From Bacillus sp. EB106-08-02-XG196 (lineage in GTDB: Bacteria; Bacillota; Bacilli; Bacillales; Cytobacillaceae): DNA of 64,000 nt. The notes below the pieces were generated by a model. It did no database searches, was not told the origin of the DNA, and saw nothing but the letters and a program-made list of their open reading frames with translations. Numbering within the stretch: position 1 is the stretch's first letter; the number at the start of each line of letters is the position of its first letter. Positions 34,446-43,111 of the stretch are shown here, in pieces. Made by a program: the position numbers and the translations under genes. The DNA is taken from NCBI RefSeq assembly GCF_013396335.1, contig NZ_JABWSY010000019.1:62001-126000 (forward strand), given 5' to 3'.

Positions 34446-35210
34446 TTATTTCTTCGTTTTTTTACTAATAAAGTTTTGGACATATCTATGATGGGAATCA
34501 CTTTCCCATAGAACACTACAATTATTGACTTCTTCTTCTATTCTTTCTGGAAGCTTACTTTCCTTCCATTTTCGAATCCACATCATTTTATATGATTCTA
34601 ATACACTTAATTCAACAGCTAACAGTTTCTCCAAATAGGCTTCACAGGAAGAGATGGGGTCCTTTGAATATATAAAGTCTATAAAACCGGCTTCTTTTAA
34701 ATATTCAGCAGTTTGAATATCAGCTTCCATTAAAAGTTTCATACTGCCTGCAGCTGGTAGTTTTTCTGCTAAAATCGTGCCCCCGCCCCAACCAGTGGTA
34801 ATTGCTTGTTTACCCTGAACAAATCCAGCTTTTACCCCTTCTCTCGCTAAACGGAAATCACAGGCGGCAGCAAGCTCACATCCCCCGCCGATGGCCGTAC
34901 CATTAATAAGAGCAATTGTTGGTTTCGTCATTGTCAGTATCGAAATAAGAATTTTTGACATTTTTGAAAGCATTACATAGGCCTCTTCTTTTGTTTTAAG
35001 CTGGTGGAATACAGATAAGTCACCGCCTGAACAAAAAGCAGTGTCACCTTCCCCTGTAATAACAAGCGCCTTAATTGAAGGGTCATCAGCTAATGAAATG
35101 GCTTCTGTTAATCCCTGCATGACATCATAATTAATCGCATTTCTTTTATCACTTCTTGCGATTGTAAATAATAAATAACCACTATCCCTTTTCTCAATGG
35201 TATATGACAA
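34446..35210 (-). CDS. Enoyl-CoA hydratase/isomerase family protein
   Basis: Crotonase-fold protein of 254 residues. Oxyanion-hole segments are AFCSGGDLSVFH (near residue 60) and INGTAIGGGCELAAACDFRLA (near 105; quoted motif GGGCE). The Glu in GGGCE is kept, but the second catalytic acid region reads FVQGKQAITTGWGGG, so the exact reaction (hydratase, isomerase or hydrolase-like) cannot be set. B. subtilis lacks a crotonase at this place. The gene is between ylbO and rpmF, behind the rpmF terminator, suggesting its own promoter in the short gap or partial readthrough. Confidence 0.85.
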   Translation of the reverse strand: MSYTIEKRDSGYLLFTIARSDKRNAINYDVMQGLTEAISLADDPSIKALVITGEGDTAFCSGGDLSVFHQLKTKEEAYVMLSKMSKILISILTMTKPTIALINGTAIGGGCELAAACDFRLAREGVKAGFVQGKQAITTGWGGGTILAEKLPAAGSMKLLMEADIQTAEYLKEAGFIDFIYSKDPISSCEAYLEKLLAVELSVLESYKMMWIRKWKESKLPERIEEEVNNCSVLWESDSHHRYVQNFISKKTKK

Positions 35211-35265
35211 GCTGCTTCCACCTTTCTTTTCTGTTTGTATGTATATAAAATCTCGGGTAACGACA

Positions 35266-35297
35266 AAAGCACAAGGGCATATTGCGCCTTGTGCTTT
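35266..35297 (-). terminator. Terminator of rpmF
   Basis: Perfect 11-bp stem AAAGCACAAGG/CCTTGTGCTTT with a 10-base loop, 14 bases after the rpmF stop codon. The following T run is short (TTTTGTC on the minus strand). Confidence 0.75.
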
Positions 35298-35310
35298 ATC
35301 CTAATGGAAA

Positions 35311-35484
35311 TTAGTCGTTAACAACGTCTTTACCCTTGTATGTTCCGCAAGCTTTACATACGCGGTGTGAAAGTTTCATTTCACCACAGTTTGGGCAGCT
35401 TACCATACCAGGTACGTTTAATTTAAAATGTGTACGACGTTTTCTTTTTACAGTTTTAGAAGTCCTTCTAAAAGGTACAGCCAT
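35311..35484 (-). CDS. rpmF: 50S ribosomal protein L32
   Basis: Ribosomal protein of 57 residues. It starts MAVPFRRTSKTVKRKRRTHF and carries a four-cysteine zinc site (CPNC...CKAC) in its C-terminal half, so it is the zinc-binding form. The ATG at 35484 is preceded by AAGGAGGTGG; the frame runs open further upstream but without support. It lies 82 bases after ylbN, the usual DUF177-L32 pair of bacteria. Confidence 0.97.
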   Translation of the reverse strand: MAVPFRRTSKTVKRKRRTHFKLNVPGMVSCPNCGEMKLSHRVCKACGTYKGKDVVND

Positions 35485-35566
35485 TCTTCCCACCTCCTTA
35501 AAGAGTATTAAGAAAGTAATGAAGGCCAGGAATGCTGGTTCTTCACTTTGCTTCTTGTTTTGCTGA

Positions 35567-36094
35567 TTATGATTCGGAAGAAGAATTGTTTTTGTCAAAA
35601 AACTTTGCAAGACCTGCTAGTCTTGGATCAATCTTCTTAGATTGATCTTGATCATGAACAACTTCCCAGTCCTTACCGGATTGTGGTGCAGCATCTTCAT
35701 GATTAACATCCTCACAGAACACCTGCATTGGAACTTCTAGTAAAAGGATTTCTCTAATGACTGGCATTAGATCAATTACTTCCCCTTTTACTTGATATAC
35801 TTCCTCTTCAGTTTCATATTCTGAACCTTGTAAGAGGAAAGTTTCAGTTGTGTCGACATTAATCGGAAGCTTTACATCCACTAAAGTACGAGAACAAGGT
35901 AAGATTAAATAACCTTCTATTTTCAAATGAAATGTCACTTTTGTTGAATCAATGTCACCCCGACCGGTAATATGCATCGGAGATACTTCACGAATCGATG
36001 GATCCGTTTCAATAATTTCATCAACTCTAATCGTATCATCAATCAGAAAATCCTTGTTTCGATATTTTTGTAATTGGCTTAATGTCCATTTCAA
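35567..36094 (-). CDS. ylbN: DUF177 (YceD family) protein YlbN
   Basis: Protein of 175 residues in the YceD/DUF177 family, almost always encoded just before rpmF. The family is linked to 23S rRNA accumulation or ribosome assembly in bacteria and plastids. The conserved VTFHLKIEGYLILPCSRTLVDV segment (Cys residue included) and the C-terminal DPRLAGLAKFFD motif are present. The TTG at 36094 gives the family start (MKWTLSQL) with GGGGTG upstream; a GTG at 36103 is the alternative. Confidence 0.9.
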   Translation of the reverse strand: MKWTLSQLQKYRNKDFLIDDTIRVDEIIETDPSIREVSPMHITGRGDIDSTKVTFHLKIEGYLILPCSRTLVDVKLPINVDTTETFLLQGSEYETEEEVYQVKGEVIDLMPVIREILLLEVPMQVFCEDVNHEDAAPQSGKDWEVVHDQDQSKKIDPRLAGLAKFFDKNNSSSES

Positions 36095-36291
36095 TTGAAT
36101 CACCCCAAGGCAACAAAGGTAATTATAGCCTTCGATTAAATTTTTGTCAATGTTTTTTCTTTACACCTAAAAACGTGATTTTCATTTTATTTTTTTCCAA
36201 AACACTTTCTTCATACTAGCTTACCCAGTTCAATCCTTTTACAATCTCCGCTTACCATTATTATGAACGAATATCTTATTATGGTAGTTTT

Positions 36292-36300
36292 TGCTATAAT
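36292..36300 (+). promoter_or_regulatory. Extended -10 promoter of ylbM
   Basis: TGCTATAAT is a perfect extended -10 element 53 bases upstream of the ylbM start; no good -35 is seen. It lies in the divergent ylbN-ylbM gap. Confidence 0.6.
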
Positions 36301-36353
36301 ACGTTTACCGTAAAATTTACCATGATATTAAAAAAATAAGGAGATATTTACTC

Positions 36354-37571
36354 ATGAAATCTGTTGGTGTAATTGTTGAATATAACCCATTTCATAATGG
36401 ACATGCCTATCATCTGCAAGCAGCAAAGGAAACAGCTCATGCTGATCTTGCTGTAGCTGTTATGAGTGGAAATTTCCTTCAACGCGGTGAACCTGCTCTA
36501 GTTTCTAAATGGTATAGGACAAAAATGGCTCTCCTTAGCGGCGTTGATATTGTCCTAGAACTTCCCTATCAATTTGCTACTCAAAAGGCTGAAACCTTTG
36601 CAAATGGTGCAGTCTCGGTTCTAGATGCCATCGGGTGTCATTCACTATGCTTCGGAAGTGAAAGCGGTGATATTTCAACCTTCCAGCAAACAGTGGATTA
36701 TATGGAGCTGCATAAAGATTGTTTAGATGAAAAAATAAAAATGAATATCAAAACAGGTGTAAGTTTCCCTAAAGCATTATCGTTGTCTTTTCAATCATTG
36801 TCAAGTACTGAAAACCTATTAAGTTTAGATAAACCAAATAATATCCTTGGTTTTCATTATGTAAAAGCGCTAAAACTGCAAAAAAGTTCAATCATTCCAC
36901 TTACGATAAAGAGAAAAAATGCTGATTACCATGATGAACACTTTGCCACTGAGACCATCGCAAGTGCGACAAGTATACGAAAAGCACTCTTTACTTCTAA
37001 CAATAGCTCCATTGAACAATATGTACCTAATACTACAGGCACATTGCTCAAAGAATATTTAAATGAATATGGGAATTTTCATGAATGGGAAAATTATTGG
37101 AGTTTTTTACGTTTCCGCCTGCTCCATAGCAATCCAGAAGAACTAAGAGAAATTTACGAGGTTGCAGAAGGAATAGAAAGCAGATTAATAGCAGCAGCAC
37201 TAGAGTCCTCTACCTTTAAAGAATTTATGGAAAAAGTAAAAACAAAACGCTATACTTGGACCAGAATTCAAAGGATATGTGTCCATATCTTAACCAATAC
37301 AAAAAAAACAGAAATGAGCGGTACTTTAGAAAAAGCTTCTTATTTAAGACTATTAGGAATGACAAAAAGAGGAAAAGAATACTTAAATAAAAATAAATCA
37401 CAATTTAATCTTCCACTCATTTCAAAACTATCAGCTTATAAAGAAAACGATATTTTACTCGATATTAAAGCATCACGTGTTTATTCCTGCGGGTTAGGAA
37501 AACAATATGGGAACATCCTGTTACAACAAGAATTTAAACAACCGCCTATTTATGTAGAATTAAAAAGATGA
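36354..37571 (+). CDS. tmcAL: tRNA(Met) cytidine acetate ligase TmcAL (YlbM)
   Basis: Enzyme of 405 residues that forms N4-acetylcytidine at the wobble base of elongator tRNA-Met, using acetate and ATP. The nucleotidyltransferase-like motif GVIVEYNPFHNGHAYHL is at the N terminus, and the second conserved region LKRKN-like (TIKRKNADYHD) and the ATSIRKAL segment resemble the HxGH/ISSTxxR pattern of the superfamily. Length is close to the 415 of B. subtilis YlbM. The ATG follows AAGGAGAT. Confidence 0.93.
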   Translation: MKSVGVIVEYNPFHNGHAYHLQAAKETAHADLAVAVMSGNFLQRGEPALVSKWYRTKMALLSGVDIVLELPYQFATQKAETFANGAVSVLDAIGCHSLCFGSESGDISTFQQTVDYMELHKDCLDEKIKMNIKTGVSFPKALSLSFQSLSSTENLLSLDKPNNILGFHYVKALKLQKSSIIPLTIKRKNADYHDEHFATETIASATSIRKALFTSNNSSIEQYVPNTTGTLLKEYLNEYGNFHEWENYWSFLRFRLLHSNPEELREIYEVAEGIESRLIAAALESSTFKEFMEKVKTKRYTWTRIQRICVHILTNTKKTEMSGTLEKASYLRLLGMTKRGKEYLNKNKSQFNLPLISKLSAYKENDILLDIKASRVYSCGLGKQYGNILLQQEFKQPPIYVELKR

Positions 37572-37597
37572 TGCCTCCCTGAGGCACCATCTTTCTT
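37571..37597. terminator. Terminator between ylbM and ylbL
   Basis: Stem TGCCTC/GAGGCA right after the ylbM stop codon, extended by GAT/ATC pairs and followed by TTTCTTATTTC on the plus strand. It separates the convergent genes. Confidence 0.65.
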
Positions 37598-38615
37598 ATT
37601 TCATAGGTAATTTCTGCAAGTAATTAATCGCATCATCAATTAAGTCTACCGGGACAATCTTCATTTTGGAATCAATTTCAATTGCTGTCTTAACCGCTAA
37701 GTTGTAATTGGAATCACTGATTCCCTTTTCATTTGGGGCAAAGAAAATTTCTGCCCCTGCCTTGTCTGCAGCAACAATTTTTTGGTCAATCCCCCCAATA
37801 GGTCCAACTACTCCTTTGGAATCAATGGTCCCTGTTCCTGCAATTTTGTAGCCTTTCGTAAAGTCCTCTTCCATTAACTGATCATAGATTTCTAATGCGA
37901 ACATCAATCCTGCCGAAGGACCGCCAATCTCGTCTGTCTTAACGGTTACTTTGGGATTCACAATAATTTCCTTATCATCAACCAAAGAAATCCCAATACC
38001 AACCTTCTTTGGTTCCTCTTTGAAAGCCTGAAGCATAACTTTTACTTTCTTCGTTTTATTATTCCTCATAATCGTTAATTCTACTTGATTGCCAGCCTTT
38101 TTGCTGCCAACAAATTCGATAAAGCTTTCAGAAGATGTAAATTTCCGACCATCAACCTCAATTATACGATCGCCAGGAAGTAATTTTCCCTCTGCTGGCA
38201 TATCAGGTACTACCTGAACAACGTAGACACCCTTATATTCGTATTCAACTGGATAACCGGCCTTTTTATAAGCTACTTCAATTGCATTCAGCTTCGATCC
38301 TGCCATCATGTGAAGCTGCCTTGCGTTGTATTCATCCTGCGTTTCCGTTTCATGTAAAATGTCATCCACAGGATAGAGTTCAACATAGTCAAAAAGCATA
38401 GCCTCCGCATAAGAATAGATATTGGCTCTTCCCATTCTTACAGTTGTAAGCATAAAGCTGCCCTTACCTTCTTTTCGGTCGTCTACCTGAATGATGGGGG
38501 CTAGTTCTTTGGCAATACCCGGTTTTGATACATAAAAAGGTAATGAAAAGAAAATGCCCGCAATCATCAGCAATGCTATAACTATGGAAGAACCTGTAAA
38601 TATTTTTCTTCTCAT
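37596..38615 (-). CDS. ylbL: PDZ-domain Lon-like protease YlbL
   Basis: Membrane-anchored protein of 339 residues. One N-terminal helix (IVIALLMIAGIFFSLPF) anchors it; a PDZ domain follows at about residues 120-200 (MPAEGKLLPGDRIIEVDGRKF), then a Lon-type S16 proteolytic domain. The catalytic Ser is in DEIGGPSAGLMFAL and the Lys in GGIDQKIVAADKAGA. The family includes SepM-like proteases; in B. subtilis YlbL is reported to remove the damage checkpoint inhibitor YneA together with CtpA. It follows ylbK by 6 bases. Confidence 0.93.
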   Translation of the reverse strand: MRRKIFTGSSIVIALLMIAGIFFSLPFYVSKPGIAKELAPIIQVDDRKEGKGSFMLTTVRMGRANIYSYAEAMLFDYVELYPVDDILHETETQDEYNARQLHMMAGSKLNAIEVAYKKAGYPVEYEYKGVYVVQVVPDMPAEGKLLPGDRIIEVDGRKFTSSESFIEFVGSKKAGNQVELTIMRNNKTKKVKVMLQAFKEEPKKVGIGISLVDDKEIIVNPKVTVKTDEIGGPSAGLMFALEIYDQLMEEDFTKGYKIAGTGTIDSKGVVGPIGGIDQKIVAADKAGAEIFFAPNEKGISDSNYNLAVKTAIEIDSKMKIVPVDLIDDAINYLQKLPMK

Positions 38616-38621
38616 AGCATT

Positions 38622-39401
38622 TTACCCCTTCCATCCCTCTATAACATATTTTATTTGTTCTATTTGTTTTTTTGTTTCTTCTTCTCCAAGAGTAATGATT
38701 TCGTCGATATTTGTGAATGCACGGGAGCTATAGACCTCAACTGGCGGACGAATCATGATATCAGAAGCTATCTCACGATTAATAAGGATTTCTGTTTGCA
38801 TAATATCAATACTCTGCATAATAACATCATAAATAGAGGTGATTTCCGCATTACGCTTTACCCTCGATACGTCAACAGCAATCACAATATCTGCACCCAT
38901 TTCTTTCGCAACGGATACTGGAACCCTATCTGACACTCCACCATCCACCAGGATTCTTCCGTTATATTTTTCAGGGACAAAAATTCCAGGGATAGCTATA
39001 CTTGCTCTGACAGCCTCCGCCACGGGACCTTGCTTAAACACAACTTTTTCACCAGTAAGTAAATCGGTTGCTACAATGCCTAAAGGAATGGATAAATCCT
39101 CAATATTTTTACCGTGAGTAAAAACCCTAATAAAATCCTTCACCCTTTTCCCTGCAATAAAGCCCATTTTCGGAACAGTAAAATCTAAAAAATATTTTCG
39201 TTTAAATGCAGTTGATAATTTATATAAACGGTCGATTTCAATGCCTGCCCCATAAAAACTGCCTACTAGTGCTCCCATACTGCTGCCGGCGATTATATGA
39301 ATAGGAATTCCAGCTTCCTTCAAAACTTTTATGACTCCTAAATGGGCAAATCCCCGTGCTCCTCCAGAACCAAGTGCTAATCCTATTTTAGGACGCTCCA
39401 T
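38622..39401 (-). CDS. ylbK: Patatin-like phospholipase family protein YlbK
   Basis: Protein of 259 residues with the patatin catalytic dyad: the oxyanion glycines in LALGSGGARGFAHLGVI, the nucleophile Ser in AGSSMGALVGSF (G-x-S-x-G), and the Asp in VDGGVSDRVPV. The substrate is not known; members are lipid acyl hydrolases, and the bacterial RssA branch is the closest by motif. It is 6 bases upstream of ylbL and likely in one operon with it. Confidence 0.93.
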   Translation of the reverse strand: MERPKIGLALGSGGARGFAHLGVIKVLKEAGIPIHIIAGSSMGALVGSFYGAGIEIDRLYKLSTAFKRKYFLDFTVPKMGFIAGKRVKDFIRVFTHGKNIEDLSIPLGIVATDLLTGEKVVFKQGPVAEAVRASIAIPGIFVPEKYNGRILVDGGVSDRVPVSVAKEMGADIVIAVDVSRVKRNAEITSIYDVIMQSIDIMQTEILINREIASDIMIRPPVEVYSSRAFTNIDEIITLGEEETKKQIEQIKYVIEGWKG

Positions 39402-39615
39402 AGCATTCCCTCCTTTTCATAAGCTTTAAAAGCATTATGACAATACAAAATATGTTAGGGGAATCTCGTTCAATCTTATGGTCTAATTTAGCGTTATATG
39501 AGTATATTTGTGTTATATGGGGACAAGGCCTGATGATTAAACAAATGAATAATCCTTATTTTAACATTATTTATTTATACAGTATAACAAAACCCTCGGA
39601 GAGGAGGCTCTTTCT

Positions 39616-40842
39616 TTGCTTCAATCTAAAATAAAAACAATATTTTTATCTATATCTGCTATCATTTTAGCTGGTTCCATGATTGCATATCCTAAGGAGT
39701 CTTTTGAAGCCTCCATCCGTGGACTTAATATGTGGTGGGAAATTGTTTTTCCATCATTGTTACCGTTTTTTATCGTATCTGAAATGTTAATTGGGTTTGG
39801 GGTAGTCAAGTTTATTGGTGTGTTATTAGAGCCGCTCATGAGACCTTTATTCAGAGTTCCTGGTGTAGGCGGGTTTGTTTGGGCAATGGGAATGGCTTCT
39901 GGATTCCCGGCAGGTGCTAAGTTGACTACAAGGCTGCGCCAGGAAGGTCAGTTAACCCAAATTGAAGCAGAAAGGCTTGTTTCCTTCACAAACTCCTCAA
40001 ATCCATTATTTATCTTTGGCGCGGTTGCAGTTGGTTTTTTCCATAATCCTCATTTAGGAGTCATTTTAGCATTGGCCCATTATTTAGGAAATATTTGTGT
40101 GGGTCTTATGATGAGGTTTTATGGCAGGGAAACCCCCGATAAAGCGAAGGACAAACAAGGAAAATTCATACTAAGGTCTGCTTTCTCAGCACTTCATCAA
40201 ACAAGAATAAATGACAACCGCCCCATTGGCAAACTTCTAGGCGATGCCGTAAGTTCTTCCATTCAAACTTTGCTAATGGTTGGAGGATTTATTATATTAT
40301 TTTCAGTTATCAACAAGCTTCTCTTTCATCTACATATTACTGCTGCGCTCGCAAAAGGTTTTGATCTTGCTCTTTCATCATTATCATTTCCTGATATGCT
40401 TAGTATTCCTTTCATTTCAGGATTATTTGAAATTACAATGGGAAGTGATTTAACAAGCCGTGTCGGGGACGCTACTTTACTCCAGCAGGCGATTATTACA
40501 AGCTTTATCCTAGGTTTTAGCGGTTTTAGTGTTCAAGCGCAGGTAGCCAGTATTTTAGCACAGACTGATATTCGCTTTAAACCGTTCTTCTTTGCAAGAA
40601 TTGCACAAGGGATATTCGCAAGTTCTTTTGCTTTTATTTTGTGGAAACCCATTTATGTTCGGTTCTATCAAACAGAACAGCCATCTAATGCAATCCCGGT
40701 TAGTTTTTTTGAAGAAGGTACATGGATGCATACTTTATACCATAAAATTATTGAACTTGGACCAATCATTACCATCCTTTCCTTGTCGTTATATGTATTG
40801 CTCTTGTATTTTCAATCAGTAAGAACACCAAAAAAGCCTTAG
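39616..40842 (+). CDS. ylbJ: Sporulation integral membrane protein YlbJ
   Basis: Polytopic membrane protein of 408 residues with about eight helices and two nucleoside-transporter/gate-like (Gate) domains. In B. subtilis it is sigma-E-dependent and needed for normal spore cortex. The segments VWAMGMASGFPAGAKLTTRLRQEGQ and LGFSGFSVQAQVASIL are family hallmarks (shown in part as GFPAGAKLT and GFSGFSVQAQ). The start is TTG at 39616 with GAGGAGG 8 bases upstream. Confidence 0.92.
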   Translation: MLQSKIKTIFLSISAIILAGSMIAYPKESFEASIRGLNMWWEIVFPSLLPFFIVSEMLIGFGVVKFIGVLLEPLMRPLFRVPGVGGFVWAMGMASGFPAGAKLTTRLRQEGQLTQIEAERLVSFTNSSNPLFIFGAVAVGFFHNPHLGVILALAHYLGNICVGLMMRFYGRETPDKAKDKQGKFILRSAFSALHQTRINDNRPIGKLLGDAVSSSIQTLLMVGGFIILFSVINKLLFHLHITAALAKGFDLALSSLSFPDMLSIPFISGLFEITMGSDLTSRVGDATLLQQAIITSFILGFSGFSVQAQVASILAQTDIRFKPFFFARIAQGIFASSFAFILWKPIYVRFYQTEQPSNAIPVSFFEEGTWMHTLYHKIIELGPIITILSLSLYVLLLYFQSVRTPKKP

Positions 40843-40863
40843 GTTCCCCTGAAGGCTTTTTAC
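40829..40863. terminator. Bidirectional terminator between ylbJ and coaD
   Basis: Stem AAAAAGCCTT/AAGGCTTTTT around GAGG-type loop sequence, overlapping the end of ylbJ and preceding the coaD stop codon. Both strands end in T runs. Confidence 0.85.
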
Positions 40864-40864
40864 G

Positions 40865-41347
40865 TTATCTGTTAAATTTTTTATCTAGTGCATTTTTCAC
40901 AACAGGTGGTACAAGCTCTGAAATATTGCCATTGTATTTTGATACTTCCTTAACAATACTAGAGCTTAAGAAAGAATATTGGCTATTAGTCATAATAAAG
41001 AATGTTTCAATTTCATCATTTAGCACTCTGTTCATGGAGGTTATTTGCATTTCATATTCAAAGTCTGAAACCGCACGTAATCCGCGAATGATAGCATTCG
41101 CATTAACTGACTTAGCATATTCAACAAGGAGTCCAGAATGTTCGTCGACCTTCACATTTGGAAGATCCTTTGTTACTTCTTTTATTAGACTTATCCGCTC
41201 CTCAACACTGAAAAGCGGGTTTTTTGATGAATTATTCATGACACTCACATAGACCATATCAAATACCTTTGCGCCTCTTCTGATGATATCTAAATGACCA
41301 AACGTGATTGGATCAAAACTCCCAGGACAAACAGCAATACTAGCCAC
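40865..41347 (-). CDS. coaD: Phosphopantetheine adenylyltransferase CoaD
   Basis: Enzyme of 160 residues that makes dephospho-CoA from 4'-phosphopantetheine and ATP. The nucleotidyltransferase motifs PGSFDPITFGHLDII (T/HxGH) and SSSIVKEV (the ISSTxxR-like region) are present, with IIRGLRAVSDFEYE in the middle. The GTG at 41347 has GGGGGAG 6 bases upstream and gives a length one short of the B. subtilis enzyme. It follows rsmD by 13 bases. Confidence 0.96.
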   Translation of the reverse strand: MASIAVCPGSFDPITFGHLDIIRRGAKVFDMVYVSVMNNSSKNPLFSVEERISLIKEVTKDLPNVKVDEHSGLLVEYAKSVNANAIIRGLRAVSDFEYEMQITSMNRVLNDEIETFFIMTNSQYSFLSSSIVKEVSKYNGNISELVPPVVKNALDKKFNR

Positions 41348-41360
41348 AAAAGACTCCCCC

Positions 41361-41921
41361 TTATTCCTCACTATGCTGCGAATAAATTGTAATCGCAATC
41401 ATTCCATACTTTTCATGCTTATATTGTGAAAATTCCCCTGCACTTACTGGTAATTCAACATCATGACTATGTTCGCAGATTATGTAACCGCCATTTTTTA
41501 ATAACCTATATTCCGAAATCTTTTGCATTAAACTGAGTAACTGCTGCTTTTTATACGGCGGGTCTAAAAATATGTAATCAAAGTGAATTTCCCTTTTTAC
41601 TAAGGCTTTTAATGCTCTGTCTGCATCATTCCGGTACACTTCCGCCTTATCCTCCATCTTACATGCTTGGATATTCTCATGGATGGTTTGAATCGCCTTG
41701 GCGTCCCGGTCGACAAAAATGACTTTTTCTACACCTCTGCTTAGCGCTTCCAATCCTAATCCACCGCTGCCAGCGAATAGGTCCAGTCCTAATCCACCTT
41801 CAAAATATGGTCCAATCATATTAAATAAGGCTTCTTTTACTTTATCAGTTGTTGGTCTTGTTGTATTTCCAGGGACAGCTTTTAAGGCTCTTCCTTTACA
41901 AACTCCTGAAACGACTCTCAA
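41361..41921 (-). CDS. rsmD: 16S rRNA (guanine-966-N2) methyltransferase RsmD
   Basis: SAM-dependent rRNA methyltransferase of 186 residues (YlbH). It has the SAM-binding motif LDLFAGSGGLGLEALSRG and the catalytic FLDPPYKK (DPPY) motif. The N terminus MRVVSGVCKGRALKAVPG is typical. The TTG at 41921 is chosen because homologs start here and a GGTGAT element precedes it; a GTG at 41933 is an alternative. It forms the usual rsmD-coaD pair. Confidence 0.93.
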   Translation of the reverse strand: MRVVSGVCKGRALKAVPGNTTRPTTDKVKEALFNMIGPYFEGGLGLDLFAGSGGLGLEALSRGVEKVIFVDRDAKAIQTIHENIQACKMEDKAEVYRNDADRALKALVKREIHFDYIFLDPPYKKQQLLSLMQKISEYRLLKNGGYIICEHSHDVELPVSAGEFSQYKHEKYGMIAITIYSQHSEE

Positions 41922-42006
41922 TATTATCACCACAATTTTTTCTATATTCTATTTTTAACATTATCCTATCATAATTGACTAAACTAGCCAACTTGTCGGA
42001 TTATTT

Positions 42007-42036
42007 TGCGAAAAATTATTTTAAATACGTATAAGC
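42007..42036 (+). promoter_or_regulatory. Promoter candidate for the rsmD-ylbG intergenic RNA
   Basis: TTGCGA (42007-42012) and TATAAG (42031-42036) are separated by 18 bp, giving an expected transcript start near 42043. Confidence 0.55.
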
Positions 42037-42042
42037 TTGAGC

Positions 42043-42217
42043 GTTGTGGAAATAATGTAAGTAACAACATCAATTCGAGGATGTTGTTGCCAACCGCGGA
42101 GAAGACTTACGTTTCCCCATAAGTTCTTCCTCCGGTTTCTCCTCTCCCTTTGCCTTCTATCCTTTATCGAGGATGTAGAAGGACCCTGCAGATGTATGTC
42201 TGCAGGGTTTTTTCTTT
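42043..42217 (+). ncRNA. Candidate C-rich small RNA between rsmD and ylbG
   Basis: About 175 bases with a promoter-like site, a terminator and no open frame. Four hairpins can be drawn: an 11-bp stem at 42061-42071/42080-42090; a bulged stem at 42094-42109/42121-42136 whose loop is CGTTTCCCCAT; a stem at 42154-42163/42172-42183; and the terminator. Stretches such as TTCCTCC, TCTCCTCTCCC and TTTCCCC could pair with Shine-Dalgarno sequences, a feature of RsaE-type sRNAs. From memory, this intergenic position in B. subtilis holds the sRNA called BsrI and an Rfam ylbH leader entry; I could not verify either. Confidence 0.65.
42184..42217 (+). terminator. Intrinsic terminator of the candidate sRNA
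   Basis: Perfect 9-bp stem CCCTGCAGA/TCTGCAGGG followed by TTTTTTCTTTT. It is oriented opposite to rsmD and in the same direction as the downstream DUF7147 gene. Confidence 0.9.
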
Positions 42218-42286
42218 TGTTTAAAGCTTTATATCCAAAAATATGATAAAGTATGGAATAAATTCTTAAACAAAGGAGAGTTATCT

Positions 42287-42676
42287 TTGATACAACGCTT
42301 TATTGAACTAGGTGAGGGTTATTCGGATATATATGAGTTACTTGAACTAGCGAAGGCTAATCAACACCGGCTTCTTCATATGATGGCATTTCATACAGAA
42401 AAGAATGATAAGCAAGTGACATCTCTTGCAGTCGTTTTGCAGCTCACAGATCCTGGAAAATTCCAAGCACTTTATATTTGCCGTGAAGGTATCCCTAATC
42501 CAAACTTTACTCCGAATAAAAGATATGATTTATTTCAGCAGACTGCAGAGGAACTTGGAAAGCAAATCATTCAATTATCAGTTAAACCATCTGCCATTTT
42601 CCATGAAAAAGACTTGTACTATCAACATTTAATTGCAATATTGAGACTAAATCATTATATAAAACCGTTACATTAA
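42287..42676 (+). CDS. DUF7147-type conserved hypothetical protein
   Basis: Cytoplasmic-looking protein of 129 residues without membrane segments. It resembles a Bacillaceae family sometimes labelled methylthioribose kinase without good reason and now, as I recall, DUF7147. Motifs that may mark the family are MAFHTEKNDKQVTSLAVVLQ and YICREGIPNP. Function unknown. The start is TTG at 42287 with AAGGAGAG upstream. It lies downstream of the candidate sRNA. Confidence 0.75.
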   Translation: MIQRFIELGEGYSDIYELLELAKANQHRLLHMMAFHTEKNDKQVTSLAVVLQLTDPGKFQALYICREGIPNPNFTPNKRYDLFQQTAEELGKQIIQLSVKPSAIFHEKDLYYQHLIAILRLNHYIKPLH

Positions 42677-42711
42677 AAAAGCTTCAGCGCGTTTGCGCTG
42701 AAGCTTTTTTA
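42677..42711. terminator. Bidirectional terminator before ylbG
   Basis: Perfect 15-bp stem AAAAAGCTTCAGCGC/GCGCTGAAGCTTTTT with a GTTT loop and T runs on both strands. It closes the two convergent genes. Confidence 0.95.
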
Positions 42712-42984
42712 TATACCCATTTTATAATCATATTCTTTTGCTTTATCTGGTGATGAATTTTCAAATTCCATCTTTAAGAAAGGCTTATATGACGGTTCTA
42801 CTTTCTTAACAAATGAAAAGGAATTTATTTTTTCCATAATCACATCAAGTTCATCTTGATTACAATAAAGTACAACATATTTTAATTTTTTTGAAACGTA
42901 ATGAACATTCCCAAAACGTCTTAACATCTTTGCTTGCTTTAAGGAATATAGCCAAATAACCAATCCTTGCCTTTGAACGAACAT
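42709..42984 (-). CDS. ylbG: DUF2129 protein YlbG
   Basis: Small protein of 91 residues in the YlbG/UPF0298 family (DUF2129), B. subtilis length 90. Conserved segments are QGLVIWLYSLKQAKMLRRFG and HYVSKKLKYVVLYCN. Function is unknown. The ATG at 42984 is used because AGGGG lies upstream. It belongs to the cluster with ylbF in Bacillus, separated here by a small opposing gene. Confidence 0.88.
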   Translation of the reverse strand: MFVQRQGLVIWLYSLKQAKMLRRFGNVHYVSKKLKYVVLYCNQDELDVIMEKINSFSFVKKVEPSYKPFLKMEFENSSPDKAKEYDYKMGI

Positions 42985-43111
42985 ACTTATTTTCCCCTTC
43001 AATAAACCATCATTTTAATAAGTCTAGCATATTAAAACTCTCTTTTTCAATTCAAACTTTACTGATGATTCGGTAATTTTACCAAAACTCCAAAGGATAA
43101 TGGTGATTCAT

